Assembly: GCA_016926795.1 (NCBI GenBank)
Contig: JAFGNW010000230.1
Span: forward strand, 1 to 44,845
Source: Candidatus Zixiibacteriota bacterium
GTDB taxonomy: Bacteria; Zixibacteria; MSB-5A5; GN15; FEB-12
Length of the DNA: 44,845 bases
Reading direction: 5' to 3'
Positions 7,875 to 16,683 of the stretch are shown here, one piece after another. The position numbers and the translations under genes were made by a program. Every line of letters starts with the position of its first letter. The stretch's first letter is position 1. The notes under the pieces are model-generated. The model was not told the DNA's origin. It saw only the letters and a list, made by a program, of their open reading frames with translations, and did not search any database.

Positions 7875-10808
7875 TTATTCGGAAAGGTCGAGATGATTTA
7901 AGTCGATATCGTATTGTTTGATTTTCAAACGCAGGGTCGATTCGGGAATGTTCAAGCTGGCGGCGGCATGTTTCTTGATACCCTTATGTTCCTTAAGAGC
8001 CTTGATGATAAATTGCTTTTCGTAAGAAGACAGGAAATCATAAAGAGAATATTGATCGTTGAAAACCACATCCTCGAGCGGTGTTGAGAAGCCGGGCTGG
8101 TCAACCGATTCCGACTGATAGGATGTGACAATCTTGCGGGAAACGATATCGGTTTCTATTTTGTTGTTGTCACCGGCCAGAAGGACGAGTTTTTTGATTT
8201 CATTTTCAAGTTCCCGGACGTTCCCCGGCCAGTCATAAGCCACCAGATACCTCATAACCGGCGGCGTGATTTCTTTACCGCTGCTTTCGAGGAAATGCTC
8301 GACCAGAAGCGGGATATCCTCTTTGCGTTCGCGAAGCGGCGGCAGGCGGAAGGTCAGCGCCGTCAACCGGTAGAAAAGATCCTGGCGGAAAGTGCCGTTC
8401 TTCATCTCTTCTTTCAAGTTCTTATTGGTGGCCGAGATAACCCGGACATCGACCTTGCGCGGCGTCGATTCGCCCAGCCGGACTAATTCTTTTTCCTCCA
8501 GGACCCGAAGAATCTTAGCCTGGATGGTCAAAGGCATATCGGCTATTTCATCCAGGAAAAACGTTCCGCCGTCGGCCTCCTCGAACAAGCCCGGCTTGTC
8601 GTTGTTGGCGCCGGTAAAAGCCCCTCGTTTGTAACCGAACAGCTCCGATTCCAGCAGGGTTTCGGGCAGGGCTGCACAGTTGACCGAGATAAAGCGCTTA
8701 TCCCGGCGGCAGGAGTTATAATGTATCGCCCGGGCCAGAACATCCTTGCCGCTGCCGGTCTCGCCCTCGATGGATATCGAGATATTGGAATCGATTACCT
8801 GGTTCACCTGGGCCAGGACTTCGAGCAACTGGCTGTTCTGGGTGATGATGTTCGGGAAAGCCGCTTTCTCCATCAACTGGGCCTTGAGGCGACGGTTATC
8901 CTCAATAAGTTTTTTCTTCTGCAGTTCGGCCGCCTTGAAAACGAGAATGTCGGAGAAACCGACCGCGAAATTAAGCTCGACCTGGCTGAAAGGATTCAGA
9001 GTATTGTTGACCGACTTCTTGTCGAGATAGAGGAAACAGCGGGAGTTGTTGCTCTGCATGGGAACCACGATAATCGAGGCGATTAAATCCGGTTCATCGG
9101 GGAAGAGGTCGTTGACATACGGGTCCCGCCGGCAGTCCAGAAGCAGGGTGGGCCGGGTAAGAGAAATTTCCTCTCCCAGCAATTGCTGTATATTTTCGGC
9201 GAATTTCTTTTCCTGGAAAGGTGACATGACGGTCGAAGATATGATAGGGTTGGTCTCGTAATCGGGATAATAAACGATTGCCCGCTGAGCGCCGGTCCGC
9301 TTGAGCAGGATGTTCATTATCTCTTCCATCTGCCCGGATTTCAAATCATCGACCTCGTCCTGGGTGATAAGGTTGCCGAAAATCTTAAATTCGTTTTCGT
9401 TGGAAATAGACAGGGCGATAGCCTGGTCGGCCATCGATTGCAGGAACTGGTTAACCGCCCGAGCCTTGCCCTTCTCACCGAGGCTTAAGAACGTTTTTTC
9501 GGCCCGGCTGAGTTTTTTGAAACCCCGCGAGAGATTGCCCTGCTGGCAGGCGAAGATACCGGCTTTGAAATCCGCTTCCGCCAACCAGAAATTAACTTTC
9601 AGTTTTTTGAAAATACGCCGGGTTTCATCATAGATTCCCTGAATTTTTTCATATTCATCGCTTTCAGCCTGCTGACGGATTTCCGCCGCAATTAAAAGCG
9701 TCTTGGCCAGTTCATAGGGGAATTCCACCGCGCGAAGGATTTCCACCGCCCGGTTGATATATTCGAGAGCCTCAGCATGTTCCGAACGCATAGCGTACAC
9801 GCGAGCGATAGCCCGATAAGCCATCCCCACCTCGGCTTTCTCACCGATTTTCTGAGCCACTTCGAGTGCCTTCTGACCATATTTCATGGCTTCATCTACA
9901 TAATCGAGCTCCAGTTCCACCTCGGCCAGCAAGCGGCAACTTTGAGATACCAGGGTATTTCCGGGGGAAAGCAACAACGCTTCCTTATAAGCTTCCGTAA
10001 GAAAATTCTTGGCCTGGTAAATATCACCCTTATCCAGTGCCAATTCACCGGAGAATTCGAAATATATGACTTTTTCTGATTTCAGGTTCAGCTTCTCGAT
10101 GATTTTCAAAGCCTTGTTGTAAAGCCGCGAGGTCGTACTATAATCGCGACGTTTGAAATTAAGATATCCGAGCGAAAGGAGGTTGATAACCTGAGCGACT
10201 TCCTGATTGTGTTCAGCGTTATAATTCAGGGCATCGGTAAGATTTTTTTCGGCTTCGTTCCACTGCCCGACGAGAATGCGGGTCATACCGGCGTTACCGG
10301 TAATCTGGGCCATCTTGCGGGGATTGTCGGCAGCTTTTTCAATCGCTTCATCAAGAAATTCCAGAGCGGCGGAGAAATTACCACGATAAAATGCGATACG
10401 GGCCAATTCGTTAAGAGAGTCAATCTGGCCGAGGGTGTCGGTTGCCCGACGGAATGCGGCCAGACCGTCGCGAGCCCGAATCTCCGCATTCTTCAGATCA
10501 CCAATCTGGGAATAGGCTTTGGCCAGCGTCAGTTGAACCCGACCGTAATGCCGGTTCAGGGGAAAGCCGGCCAGAATCTTGGCCGCTTTGAGACCCGCCT
10601 CGACGGTTTTTCGATATACACCTTCAAAGTACTTGACCTCGGCCTGCAACAGAAGATACAATCCCAGTTCATGTTCCGTACTTTCAAAATCCTGCTGGTT
10701 TAATAGGGCAAACTCCTTCTGAGCAACCTGGTACTGTCTCTGCCTCAGTAACTCTTCGACAGCCAGAAGGCGATCATCAAAAGTATATTTCTGTGAGGGA
10801 ACCTGCAT
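7875..10808 (-). CDS. Sigma54-dependent activator with N-terminal TPRs and GAF-like domain
   Basis: A 977-residue enhancer-binding protein. Residues ~10-460 are a long array of tetratricopeptide repeats (for example EYINRAVEILRAVEFPYELAK). Residues ~490-640 look like a GAF-type sensor. From ~660 comes a sigma54 AAA+ domain with Walker A GETGSGKD (about 685), the sigma54-contacting GAFTGA loop (about 728), Walker B GGTFFLDEIADMPL and the R-finger segment LPPLRERKEDIPLL. Residues ~930-975 form a Fis-type helix-turn-helix (KKHAAASLNIPESTLRLKIK). It needs RNA polymerase with RpoN to act. There is no receiver domain, so it is probably controlled by ligand or protein binding to the TPR/GAF part. 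The neighbouring genes show sigma70-like promoters and I found no convincing -24/-12 element, so its targets are unknown. Confidence 0.92.
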   Translation of the reverse strand: MQVPSQKYTFDDRLLAVEELLRQRQYQVAQKEFALLNQQDFESTEHELGLYLLLQAEVKYFEGVYRKTVEAGLKAAKILAGFPLNRHYGRVQLTLAKAYSQIGDLKNAEIRARDGLAAFRRATDTLGQIDSLNELARIAFYRGNFSAALEFLDEAIEKAADNPRKMAQITGNAGMTRILVGQWNEAEKNLTDALNYNAEHNQEVAQVINLLSLGYLNFKRRDYSTTSRLYNKALKIIEKLNLKSEKVIYFEFSGELALDKGDIYQAKNFLTEAYKEALLLSPGNTLVSQSCRLLAEVELELDYVDEAMKYGQKALEVAQKIGEKAEVGMAYRAIARVYAMRSEHAEALEYINRAVEILRAVEFPYELAKTLLIAAEIRQQAESDEYEKIQGIYDETRRIFKKLKVNFWLAEADFKAGIFACQQGNLSRGFKKLSRAEKTFLSLGEKGKARAVNQFLQSMADQAIALSISNENEFKIFGNLITQDEVDDLKSGQMEEIMNILLKRTGAQRAIVYYPDYETNPIISSTVMSPFQEKKFAENIQQLLGEEISLTRPTLLLDCRRDPYVNDLFPDEPDLIASIIVVPMQSNNSRCFLYLDKKSVNNTLNPFSQVELNFAVGFSDILVFKAAELQKKKLIEDNRRLKAQLMEKAAFPNIITQNSQLLEVLAQVNQVIDSNISISIEGETGSGKDVLARAIHYNSCRRDKRFISVNCAALPETLLESELFGYKRGAFTGANNDKPGLFEEADGGTFFLDEIADMPLTIQAKILRVLEEKELVRLGESTPRKVDVRVISATNKNLKEEMKNGTFRQDLFYRLTALTFRLPPLRERKEDIPLLVEHFLESSGKEITPPVMRYLVAYDWPGNVRELENEIKKLVLLAGDNNKIETDIVSRKIVTSYQSESVDQPGFSTPLEDVVFNDQYSLYDFLSSYEKQFIIKALKEHKGIKKHAAASLNIPESTLRLKIKQYDIDLNHLDLSE

Positions 10809-10845
10809 TATACTTTTACTTTGTTTAAATAATTATAAATATTAA

Positions 10846-11214
10846 TTACTTCGCCGTACTTTTTACTGCGGCTGCTTGCTCATTATTACTTCCTTCCGCC
10901 TCGGACATGATATAATAGGTATCCGGCTGATAATAATAAACAGAATTCATGATGAAGAATAAAATTTGAGATGCAATACCGTCGATTAAATCGGGAGAAT
11001 CGGGATTGACGACAAAACTACTGGACATAATCACCTGAGATGAGGTAGTGGTGTCCGGTTTGTCGTCATTGGGATCATCATGAGTACCCGTATCATCAGC
11101 ATCCCAGGGATACCCATCACTACTTCCGTTACCGGAAAATACAGGGGCAGCAATAAAGCAAGTTATCACAAATGCTAAAAGTATCATTAGCAGCATAAAT
11201 TTTTTAGCATGCAT
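10846..11214 (-). CDS. Small secreted protein of unknown function
   Basis: A 122-residue product. Residues 1-28 are a clear signal peptide (KKFMLLMILLAFVITCFIA, then APVFSG). The mature part starts with an Asp/Gly/Thr-rich low-complexity stretch (residues ~30-60) and continues with a hydrophobic, Tyr-rich segment (FFIMNSVYYYQPDTYYIM) and a polar tail. AGGAGG lies 7 bases before the ATG, and a sigma70 promoter stands 97 bases upstream, so this is very likely a real, separately transcribed gene. It lies directly upstream of the sigma54 activator (37-base gap) and may be co-transcribed with it. No family is recognised; base composition is lower in GC than the flanks. Confidence 0.65.
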   Translation of the reverse strand: MHAKKFMLLMILLAFVITCFIAAPVFSGNGSSDGYPWDADDTGTHDDPNDDKPDTTTSSQVIMSSSFVVNPDSPDLIDGIASQILFFIMNSVYYYQPDTYYIMSEAEGSNNEQAAAVKSTAK

Positions 11215-11310
11215 GACATTGCCTCCTATTAATAAATGTATTGTCTTCTATATCAACAAAAGCAACAAAAAAAGGTTTACTTTTTATACAACGCATATTT
11301 TGCCACTTAT

Positions 11311-11339
11311 AATTTAGAAAATAGCTATCGCTTTGTCAA
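11311..11339 (-). promoter_or_regulatory. Sigma70-type promoter upstream of the small secreted gene
   Basis: Minus strand: TTGACA at 11334-11339, 17 bases, TAAATT at 11311-11316. The spacing is ideal, the -35 box is perfect, and the site lies in an otherwise empty gap 97 bases before the start codon. Confidence 0.6.
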
Positions 11340-11390
11340 GCAATATTATAGAATTCGCAAATTTTGCGCCGCTTAACTTAATTGGATATT

Positions 11391-12533
11391 TTAGCGGATA
11401 AATTTCCGGGCCAGCCAGGATTTGTTAATAAATATAGCGTTTTCCGGACAAATTTCATGACAGCACCAGCAATTTATGCATAAATCTTTGTCCACTATTG
11501 GGATAGAGGTGTCGTCCGGCTGCCTCATGGCTTTGGTTGGGCAGGAATTCACACAATCGCCGCACTGCACACAGTCGGTTTCATCTACTTTTGGCCGCAT
11601 CCAGAGAAAAGGACCGATCATATCCATAAGAAATTTGGGTAAAAGTTCCAGGGCGCGGTTGGAGGTCAGTTCGAAATCATCTATTTTTACGGCATTAAGC
11701 TTCTCCCCGACAATTTCGATACCCTCCAGCCAGCCGATACCCAAACCGGCCTCAGCGGCATATTTAATAGTGTGCACTTTCTGGGGAGTCAGACCTATAA
11801 TGGAGGCGGCTACCGTGTCGAGAGCTACCGCGTCGGTAGAAGCTAAAAGCATTTTCCCCTCGCGCGCCGTTCCGGAAGCCGGGCCGTCCCCTTCCATGAC
11901 CAGGATAGCATCCATGATATTCAAACCGGGTTGGACAGCGGAAAAGATATCCACCACAATACGTGAAAAATGTCTCGGGTTGGGAGCTTCCTTATGATAC
12001 AATCCCTTCCTGAAGCCGGGTATCACCCCGAACATATTTTTCACCGCCCCGGTCATCAACGTCAGGATATGGGTTTTTAGTTTGGGGAGATTGATAATGA
12101 AATCGGCCTCGAGCACCGGCTTTGATATATAATAAGTGAACGGTCCTACCTTAACCGGACGGGTACCGGAGCGTTCAAATCCGACCAACTCCAGGTTGTC
12201 CCGGCGGGCAATCTCAGCCAGACCGGTACTGTCCCAGACCCGTTGTATGCCGGTTTTTGCCCCGGCCGGGGAATCACCGATTTTTACTTCCGCCCCGAGG
12301 TCGCGCGCCATCCCGGCCACCACCGCCACCAGTTCCGGGTGGGTGGTAATCGCTCGGCCGGGGGCTTTGGCCGACAACAGGTTCGGCTTGACCAGAACTT
12401 TCATGCCCGGCTTGATAAAGCATTCCAAGCCACCGATAAGGCCGAGTACCTCGTGTAACTTTTCCTCCAGAGAGCGGCGTTCATAGGAAGCGGCGCGGAC
12501 GATAGCTACTTTTGGAATGACATCTTTCAACAC
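11391..12533 (-). CDS. DUF362 protein with C-terminal 2x[4Fe-4S] ferredoxin domain
   Basis: About 381 residues. Residues ~1-290 match the DUF362 family (PKVAIVRAASY at the start, KPNLLSAKAPGRAITTHPEL, INLPKLKTHILTLMTGAVKN, then DAILVMEGDGP). The C-terminus holds two ferredoxin clusters, CVQCGDCVNSCPTKA and CINCWCCHEICPENA, so the protein is a cytoplasmic iron-sulfur protein. DUF362 proteins have no generally agreed function. The frame is open to a TTG at 12647, but family members start just before the VAIVR strand, so the GTG at 12533 (or TTG at 12530) is preferred. Neither start has a good ribosome site and a TATAAT is present just upstream of 12533. It follows corC by 181 bases on the same strand and may be a separate unit. 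Confidence 0.8.
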   Translation of the reverse strand: MLKDVIPKVAIVRAASYERRSLEEKLHEVLGLIGGLECFIKPGMKVLVKPNLLSAKAPGRAITTHPELVAVVAGMARDLGAEVKIGDSPAGAKTGIQRVWDSTGLAEIARRDNLELVGFERSGTRPVKVGPFTYYISKPVLEADFIINLPKLKTHILTLMTGAVKNMFGVIPGFRKGLYHKEAPNPRHFSRIVVDIFSAVQPGLNIMDAILVMEGDGPASGTAREGKMLLASTDAVALDTVAASIIGLTPQKVHTIKYAAEAGLGIGWLEGIEIVGEKLNAVKIDDFELTSNRALELLPKFLMDMIGPFLWMRPKVDETDCVQCGDCVNSCPTKAMRQPDDTSIPIVDKDLCINCWCCHEICPENAIFINKSWLARKFIR

Positions 12534-12714
12534 AGTATTATATACGCAATCAAAAGCTGGATAATAGCCGGCATTTTCTTTCAAACTAAACACAATGAAG
12601 AGCTTGAAAACCCTGAAAAGGATAAACCAGCTCGATATCAAGAGCAAGATTTTTTTAATTACTATTTTATGAAAGAAGTGAAAACCGATAAGCGATACAT
12701 CCGGGGTTACGGGA

Positions 12715-13977
12715 TCATTTTTTATGGACTTTGACTTTCATAATCCGCTGCCCCTCAACTTTTTCCACGTCAAAAACAAGGTTGTGCCAGCGAATTTTAT
12801 GACCTTCCCGGGGAACCGAGCCGACCAGGTCATAGATTAACCCCCCGACCGTATCATAATCCTCCTGAGGATAGTCGGTATCGAGATAGTCCTGTAGCTC
12901 CTCGACGAGTAACCCGGCGTCAACCAGATAAGTATTGGCGGCTATTTTTTTAAATTCAGCTTCTTCCGAGTCATGTTCATCCTGGATTTCACCGAAAATT
13001 TCCTCGAGAATATCCTCCAATGTGACCAGGCCGGCCACGCCGCCGTACTCGTCGACCGCAACGGCGATATGAAATTTTTTAAGTTGAAACTCCCGCAGCA
13101 ACTGGCCGATTACTTTCGATTCGGGGACATAGTAGGGTTTGCGCAGGTAGTTTTTGATGACAAACTCTTCCCCCCGCTCCGGCATCCGGTTAAAGAGGTC
13201 CTTGACATAGACAATACCCAGAATCCGGTCGATGCTCTCGTCGTAAACCGGGTATCGCGAATAACCGTGTTGCAATACCAGTTTCTGGATATCGACGAAA
13301 CTCATCGATTTTTCGATACCCACAATATCTATCCGGGGGACCATAATTTCCCGCACCACCGTTTCGTCGAGGAGGAAAATCTGGCCGATCATTTCCTTTT
13401 CGTCTTCTTCCACGATGGCTTCGCTGATCCCGGCCTGTTCTGCCAGGGTCTCGATTGCCCGCTCGACAATATCTTCCTTATCCTTTTCCGAAACCTGTTC
13501 TTCCTTGTTGATACGCGAAAGAGCCTTGCGGTAGGCGCTCACCACCGGGAAAAAGATAAAATATATCAGCGTTATCAGCCACAGGTGGCGGGGCATACTG
13601 CTTTTATAAGCCCTACGGGCCGCCCGCCGGGCGAAATATTCCACCCAGAAAATCTGCGAAAACCAGACCAGGACCAAACCGACCGGATAGACATAAAGAA
13701 AACTGAGGTCGTACCGACGGGTTACCGACTGAAGGATATAGGTCGTCAGGACAGTAATCACTATCAGGGCGAAAGATTTGTATACGGTCGCGATTTGCAT
13801 GAACGCCCGGGGATCGTCGGCCAGCTTCTTTAAGGCCTCCCGGTTCTTCCGGGAAATACCAGGAAAGAGGGTGACGATATCATCAGGGTCGATATATACC
13901 GCCAGGGAATAGAATGATACTATATATGCCGACAGGAAAAAGCCGATAATCAGAAATAAAAACAACCATTCCAGCAC
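12715..13977 (-). CDS. CNNM/CorC-HlyC family transporter or regulator
   Basis: A 420-residue membrane protein. Residues ~1-135 hold a hydrophobic start and further membrane segments of the CNNM (DUF21) type. Residues ~200-330 contain a CBS pair (MVPRIDIVGIEKSMSF, GYSRYPVYDESIDRILG, then AVDEYGGVAGLVTLEDILEE). Residues ~345-420 are the small CorC_HlyC domain. The family is linked to magnesium or cobalt efflux, with the CBS pair binding adenosine nucleotides; membership is clear, the substrate is not. The start is a GTG with GGAGGTGA 7-8 bases upstream, and it begins 8 bases after the ybeY stop. It is the last gene of the aspS-phoH-pgpH-ybeY-corC operon, an order seen in many bacteria. Confidence 0.88.
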   Translation of the reverse strand: MLEWLFLFLIIGFFLSAYIVSFYSLAVYIDPDDIVTLFPGISRKNREALKKLADDPRAFMQIATVYKSFALIVITVLTTYILQSVTRRYDLSFLYVYPVGLVLVWFSQIFWVEYFARRAARRAYKSSMPRHLWLITLIYFIFFPVVSAYRKALSRINKEEQVSEKDKEDIVERAIETLAEQAGISEAIVEEDEKEMIGQIFLLDETVVREIMVPRIDIVGIEKSMSFVDIQKLVLQHGYSRYPVYDESIDRILGIVYVKDLFNRMPERGEEFVIKNYLRKPYYVPESKVIGQLLREFQLKKFHIAVAVDEYGGVAGLVTLEDILEEIFGEIQDEHDSEEAEFKKIAANTYLVDAGLLVEELQDYLDTDYPQEDYDTVGGLIYDLVGSVPREGHKIRWHNLVFDVEKVEGQRIMKVKVHKK

Positions 13978-13985
13978 CGCTTAAA

Positions 13986-14414
13986 TCACCTCCCCACCGC
14001 TTTAAGGTACCGTTCTTCACGGGCTTTCATTATTCTCTCATCGTTTTTTTTCATATGGTCAAAACCGAACAGATGCAGAAGACCGTGGCAGAAAAGGCGC
14101 AGGTATTCTTCGTTCAACACGGTTTCGTATTCGGTTGTCTGACGCCGGGCGGTTTCGGCCGAAATATAAATTTCTCCGAACACGCCATCGTCGTCATCCG
14201 GGTCGTCCAGGTTGAACGAGAGGACATCAGTCGCCCTGTCCTTCCGTCGATAATCCCGGTTAAGGCGGCGGATATTCTTATCGTCGGTGATGACCAGGTT
14301 AACCGTTCCCCGGGTCAACCGGTCGGTCTCGGAGGTGCTTATTTCATCGAACAGCCGGTTAATCCGGGCGACGGGCAGCCGGGCGGGTATTTCCTTGAAT
14401 ATCCGCAACTTCAT
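13986..14414 (-). CDS. ybeY: Endoribonuclease YbeY (rRNA maturation factor)
   Basis: 142 residues when started at the ATG at 14414, which lies one base after the pgpH stop and has GGAG in the end of that gene. The frame is open further upstream, but those residues overlap pgpH and add nothing family-like. The zinc-binding signature HGLLHLFGFDH is near the C-terminus and the typical RLNRDYRRKDRATDVLSF segment is present in the middle. YbeY is a metal-dependent endoribonuclease needed for 16S rRNA 3' end processing and ribosome quality control. Its place between pgpH/phoH and corC is the classic one. Confidence 0.94.
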   Translation of the reverse strand: MKLRIFKEIPARLPVARINRLFDEISTSETDRLTRGTVNLVITDDKNIRRLNRDYRRKDRATDVLSFNLDDPDDDDGVFGEIYISAETARRQTTEYETVLNEEYLRLFCHGLLHLFGFDHMKKNDERIMKAREERYLKAVGR

Positions 14415-14415
14415 C

Positions 14416-16662
14416 TTACTCCTCGTCATCCTTCTTGGGATAGACAACGCGGTGATGGAAGGCGGCAATAAGCACCTGGGCGAAAGCCTCCTTGATAAGA
14501 GCCAGGTCGCGCAGGGTCAGGGGGCACTCTTCCAGTTCGCCCGATTGGAACCGGTCGCTGATTATCCGCTGGATGAGATTATTAATTCGGGCTGGTTTGG
14601 GGTCTTCCAGCGTTCGACTGGCCGCCTCAACGGCGTCAGCCAGCATAACAATACCCGTTTCCCTGGTTTGCGGTTTGGGACCGGGGTATCGGAATTTGTC
14701 GATCGTCGACGGATCGGCACCCTGCTCCATGGCTCGGTTATAAAAATAACTCATCACCATAGTCCCGTGATGTTCCTCGATAAAATTCAACACGTCGTCG
14801 GGAATATCCGCTTCCTCTCCCAGCACCCGCCCCTTCTTGACATGGGAGGAAAGAATCAGAGAGGACATGGTCGGGGTCAAAGATTCGTGTTTTGAGGTCA
14901 CCCCGAGCTGGTTTTCGACGAAGTATTCGGGTATTTCCATTTTCCCGATATCGTGATAATACGAACCGACCCGGGCCAGAAGGGAATTGGCGTTGATAGC
15001 CTTGGCGGCCGCCTCGGCCAGGTTGCCGATGATAATCGAATGATGATACGTTCCCGGCGCTTCAATAGCCAGCCGTTTCAGGAGGGGATGGTTCAAATCG
15101 GACAGCTCCAGCAGGGTGGAATCGGTGGTGAAACCGAACAGGGACTCAAAAAACGGCAGCAGGAAGAATATAATCGGAATGGTGATAATACCATTCACGA
15201 CGCCGTAAACCACATCCTCGAGAATTTCCGGGTTGGGGGCGAATTTGAGACTCTCGACCAGGATAATCAGAAGCAGATAACTCAGAACAATCGAAAGCAT
15301 TATCCGGTAAAAATGTGAGCGCTTGCGCACCGAGCGCGAGGTGAAGCAGGCTACCAGCCCGACAATCATCGTCATCAGGGTGATACTGAAATTGAAACGA
15401 TGCATGATGCCGAACAAAAGAGCCAGGATGATAGTGGAAAGTATCCCCACCTCGGCGTCGAAAAGAATCGTCACCATAATCGGCAGCACCGCCACCGGGT
15501 AGAGGTAAATGGAGACGCCGCCGAAGAAATCCACCATGTAAACCAGAAACAGCTGCAGGGCGAAAACCAGAAACAACGCCAGCAGCTTGGGGTTGGAATG
15601 AAAGATAACCTTGCGGAAATAAAACAGGAAAAGATACAGGGCGGTAAAAATCGCCAGGACCAGGACGATACGGGCCAGAACCGGCAGAAACGCCTTGAAC
15701 CAGCCTTCCTTGGCGGCCTGAAGGTGCTGGAGGCGGGCCATCTCGATTAGAATTTCCTCGACCGGTTCGGTGACTTTCTGGCCCTCACGGACGATGATAT
15801 CCGAAGTTTTGACCAGCCTGCGAACGTTGGATATCTGTGCCAGTTGTTCGTCCACCCGGTGTTCGTACTCTTCCATATTGACCCATAAATTGGGCTGAAT
15901 GAAATTTTTCCCCACCAGGTAATAATAATCGACATCGATGGAATCGGTGGCGCCCAGGCGGTTGAGAGCGCTCACCAGCTGGGCGTACACCATAGCTATA
16001 TCCTTGAGCTGGTCCCGCTGGTGAATGGTTTCCCGACCGCCGCGCCGGATGACCACCATCTTGTTGCGGCTCGGGGGTATGTCATTCAGGTTTCTCAAGA
16101 CTCCGACTTTATAGACTTCCTCGCTGTAAATCTTTTCCAATTGAATGAGGAGTTTGCTCAGTCTGACCGAGGTGTCCAGTGAGCGCTCGATGGCGGTCCG
16201 GCTGAGTAAGGGATATTTTTGAGAAACATACCGAACATATTCAGCGTGCCGGACGGAATCCGAAGAATCGTTTTTCTGTCTCAGGGAATCCACCACCCGG
16301 ACAAAACGGCGCAGGCCGTTAAAAGCGCTGTTGCTCAGAGAGGTATCATAATCGATCAGGTAGGGAATCGAAAAACGAATCTGCTCTTCTTCGTCTTTTA
16401 TTTCCCGGTCGGATTTATAGACGGTGATATCGAAGGGGGCCAGGATATCCTGCTGGGCGGTTTCTCCCTTGTGGGGGATGTCCAGTGGCTGGTAAATTTC
16501 CTCGCCGGGATAGAAGACGGCGATCAGCACCGAAAACACCACCAGGAACAGAGACTTGATGGTTTTTGAGCGCACCGTCAGGGCGCGTTTCTGGCGGCTT
16601 TCCGTCTGGACTTTTAAAAGCCTTTTAATCCGTCGCTTTAATTTTAACAATAATGAAAACAA
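14416..16662 (-). CDS. pgpH: PgpH-type 7TM-HD cyclic-di-AMP phosphodiesterase family protein
   Basis: A 748-residue inner-membrane protein. One N-terminal membrane helix (residues ~30-48) is followed by an extracytoplasmic 7TMR-HDED-type domain (~60-330), a block of seven helices (~340-520) and a cytoplasmic HD domain (~535-720) with the metal-binding motifs TYHHSIIIGNLAEAA and YYHDIGK. Family members hydrolyse c-di-AMP (PgpH). Whether this organism makes c-di-AMP cannot be seen here. The start is a TTG with AGGAGA 7 bases upstream. The gene lies 21 bases after phoH and one base before the ybeY start, so translation is probably coupled. Confidence 0.9.
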   Translation of the reverse strand: MFSLLLKLKRRIKRLLKVQTESRQKRALTVRSKTIKSLFLVVFSVLIAVFYPGEEIYQPLDIPHKGETAQQDILAPFDITVYKSDREIKDEEEQIRFSIPYLIDYDTSLSNSAFNGLRRFVRVVDSLRQKNDSSDSVRHAEYVRYVSQKYPLLSRTAIERSLDTSVRLSKLLIQLEKIYSEEVYKVGVLRNLNDIPPSRNKMVVIRRGGRETIHQRDQLKDIAMVYAQLVSALNRLGATDSIDVDYYYLVGKNFIQPNLWVNMEEYEHRVDEQLAQISNVRRLVKTSDIIVREGQKVTEPVEEILIEMARLQHLQAAKEGWFKAFLPVLARIVLVLAIFTALYLFLFYFRKVIFHSNPKLLALFLVFALQLFLVYMVDFFGGVSIYLYPVAVLPIMVTILFDAEVGILSTIILALLFGIMHRFNFSITLMTMIVGLVACFTSRSVRKRSHFYRIMLSIVLSYLLLIILVESLKFAPNPEILEDVVYGVVNGIITIPIIFFLLPFFESLFGFTTDSTLLELSDLNHPLLKRLAIEAPGTYHHSIIIGNLAEAAAKAINANSLLARVGSYYHDIGKMEIPEYFVENQLGVTSKHESLTPTMSSLILSSHVKKGRVLGEEADIPDDVLNFIEEHHGTMVMSYFYNRAMEQGADPSTIDKFRYPGPKPQTRETGIVMLADAVEAASRTLEDPKPARINNLIQRIISDRFQSGELEECPLTLRDLALIKEAFAQVLIAAFHHRVVYPKKDDEE

Positions 16663-16683
16663 ACGGCGAATCTCCTTTTCGCC

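Noticed and set aside
11240-11320. Sigma54 promoter before the small secreted gene (TGGCA on the minus strand)
   Set aside because: The -12 element is not GC at the needed distance; a perfect sigma70 -35 box with good spacing is a better explanation.
12534-12647. 38-residue N-terminal extension of the DUF362 protein
   Set aside because: TTG start, no ribosome site, hydrophobic and not family-like; kept only as an alternative.
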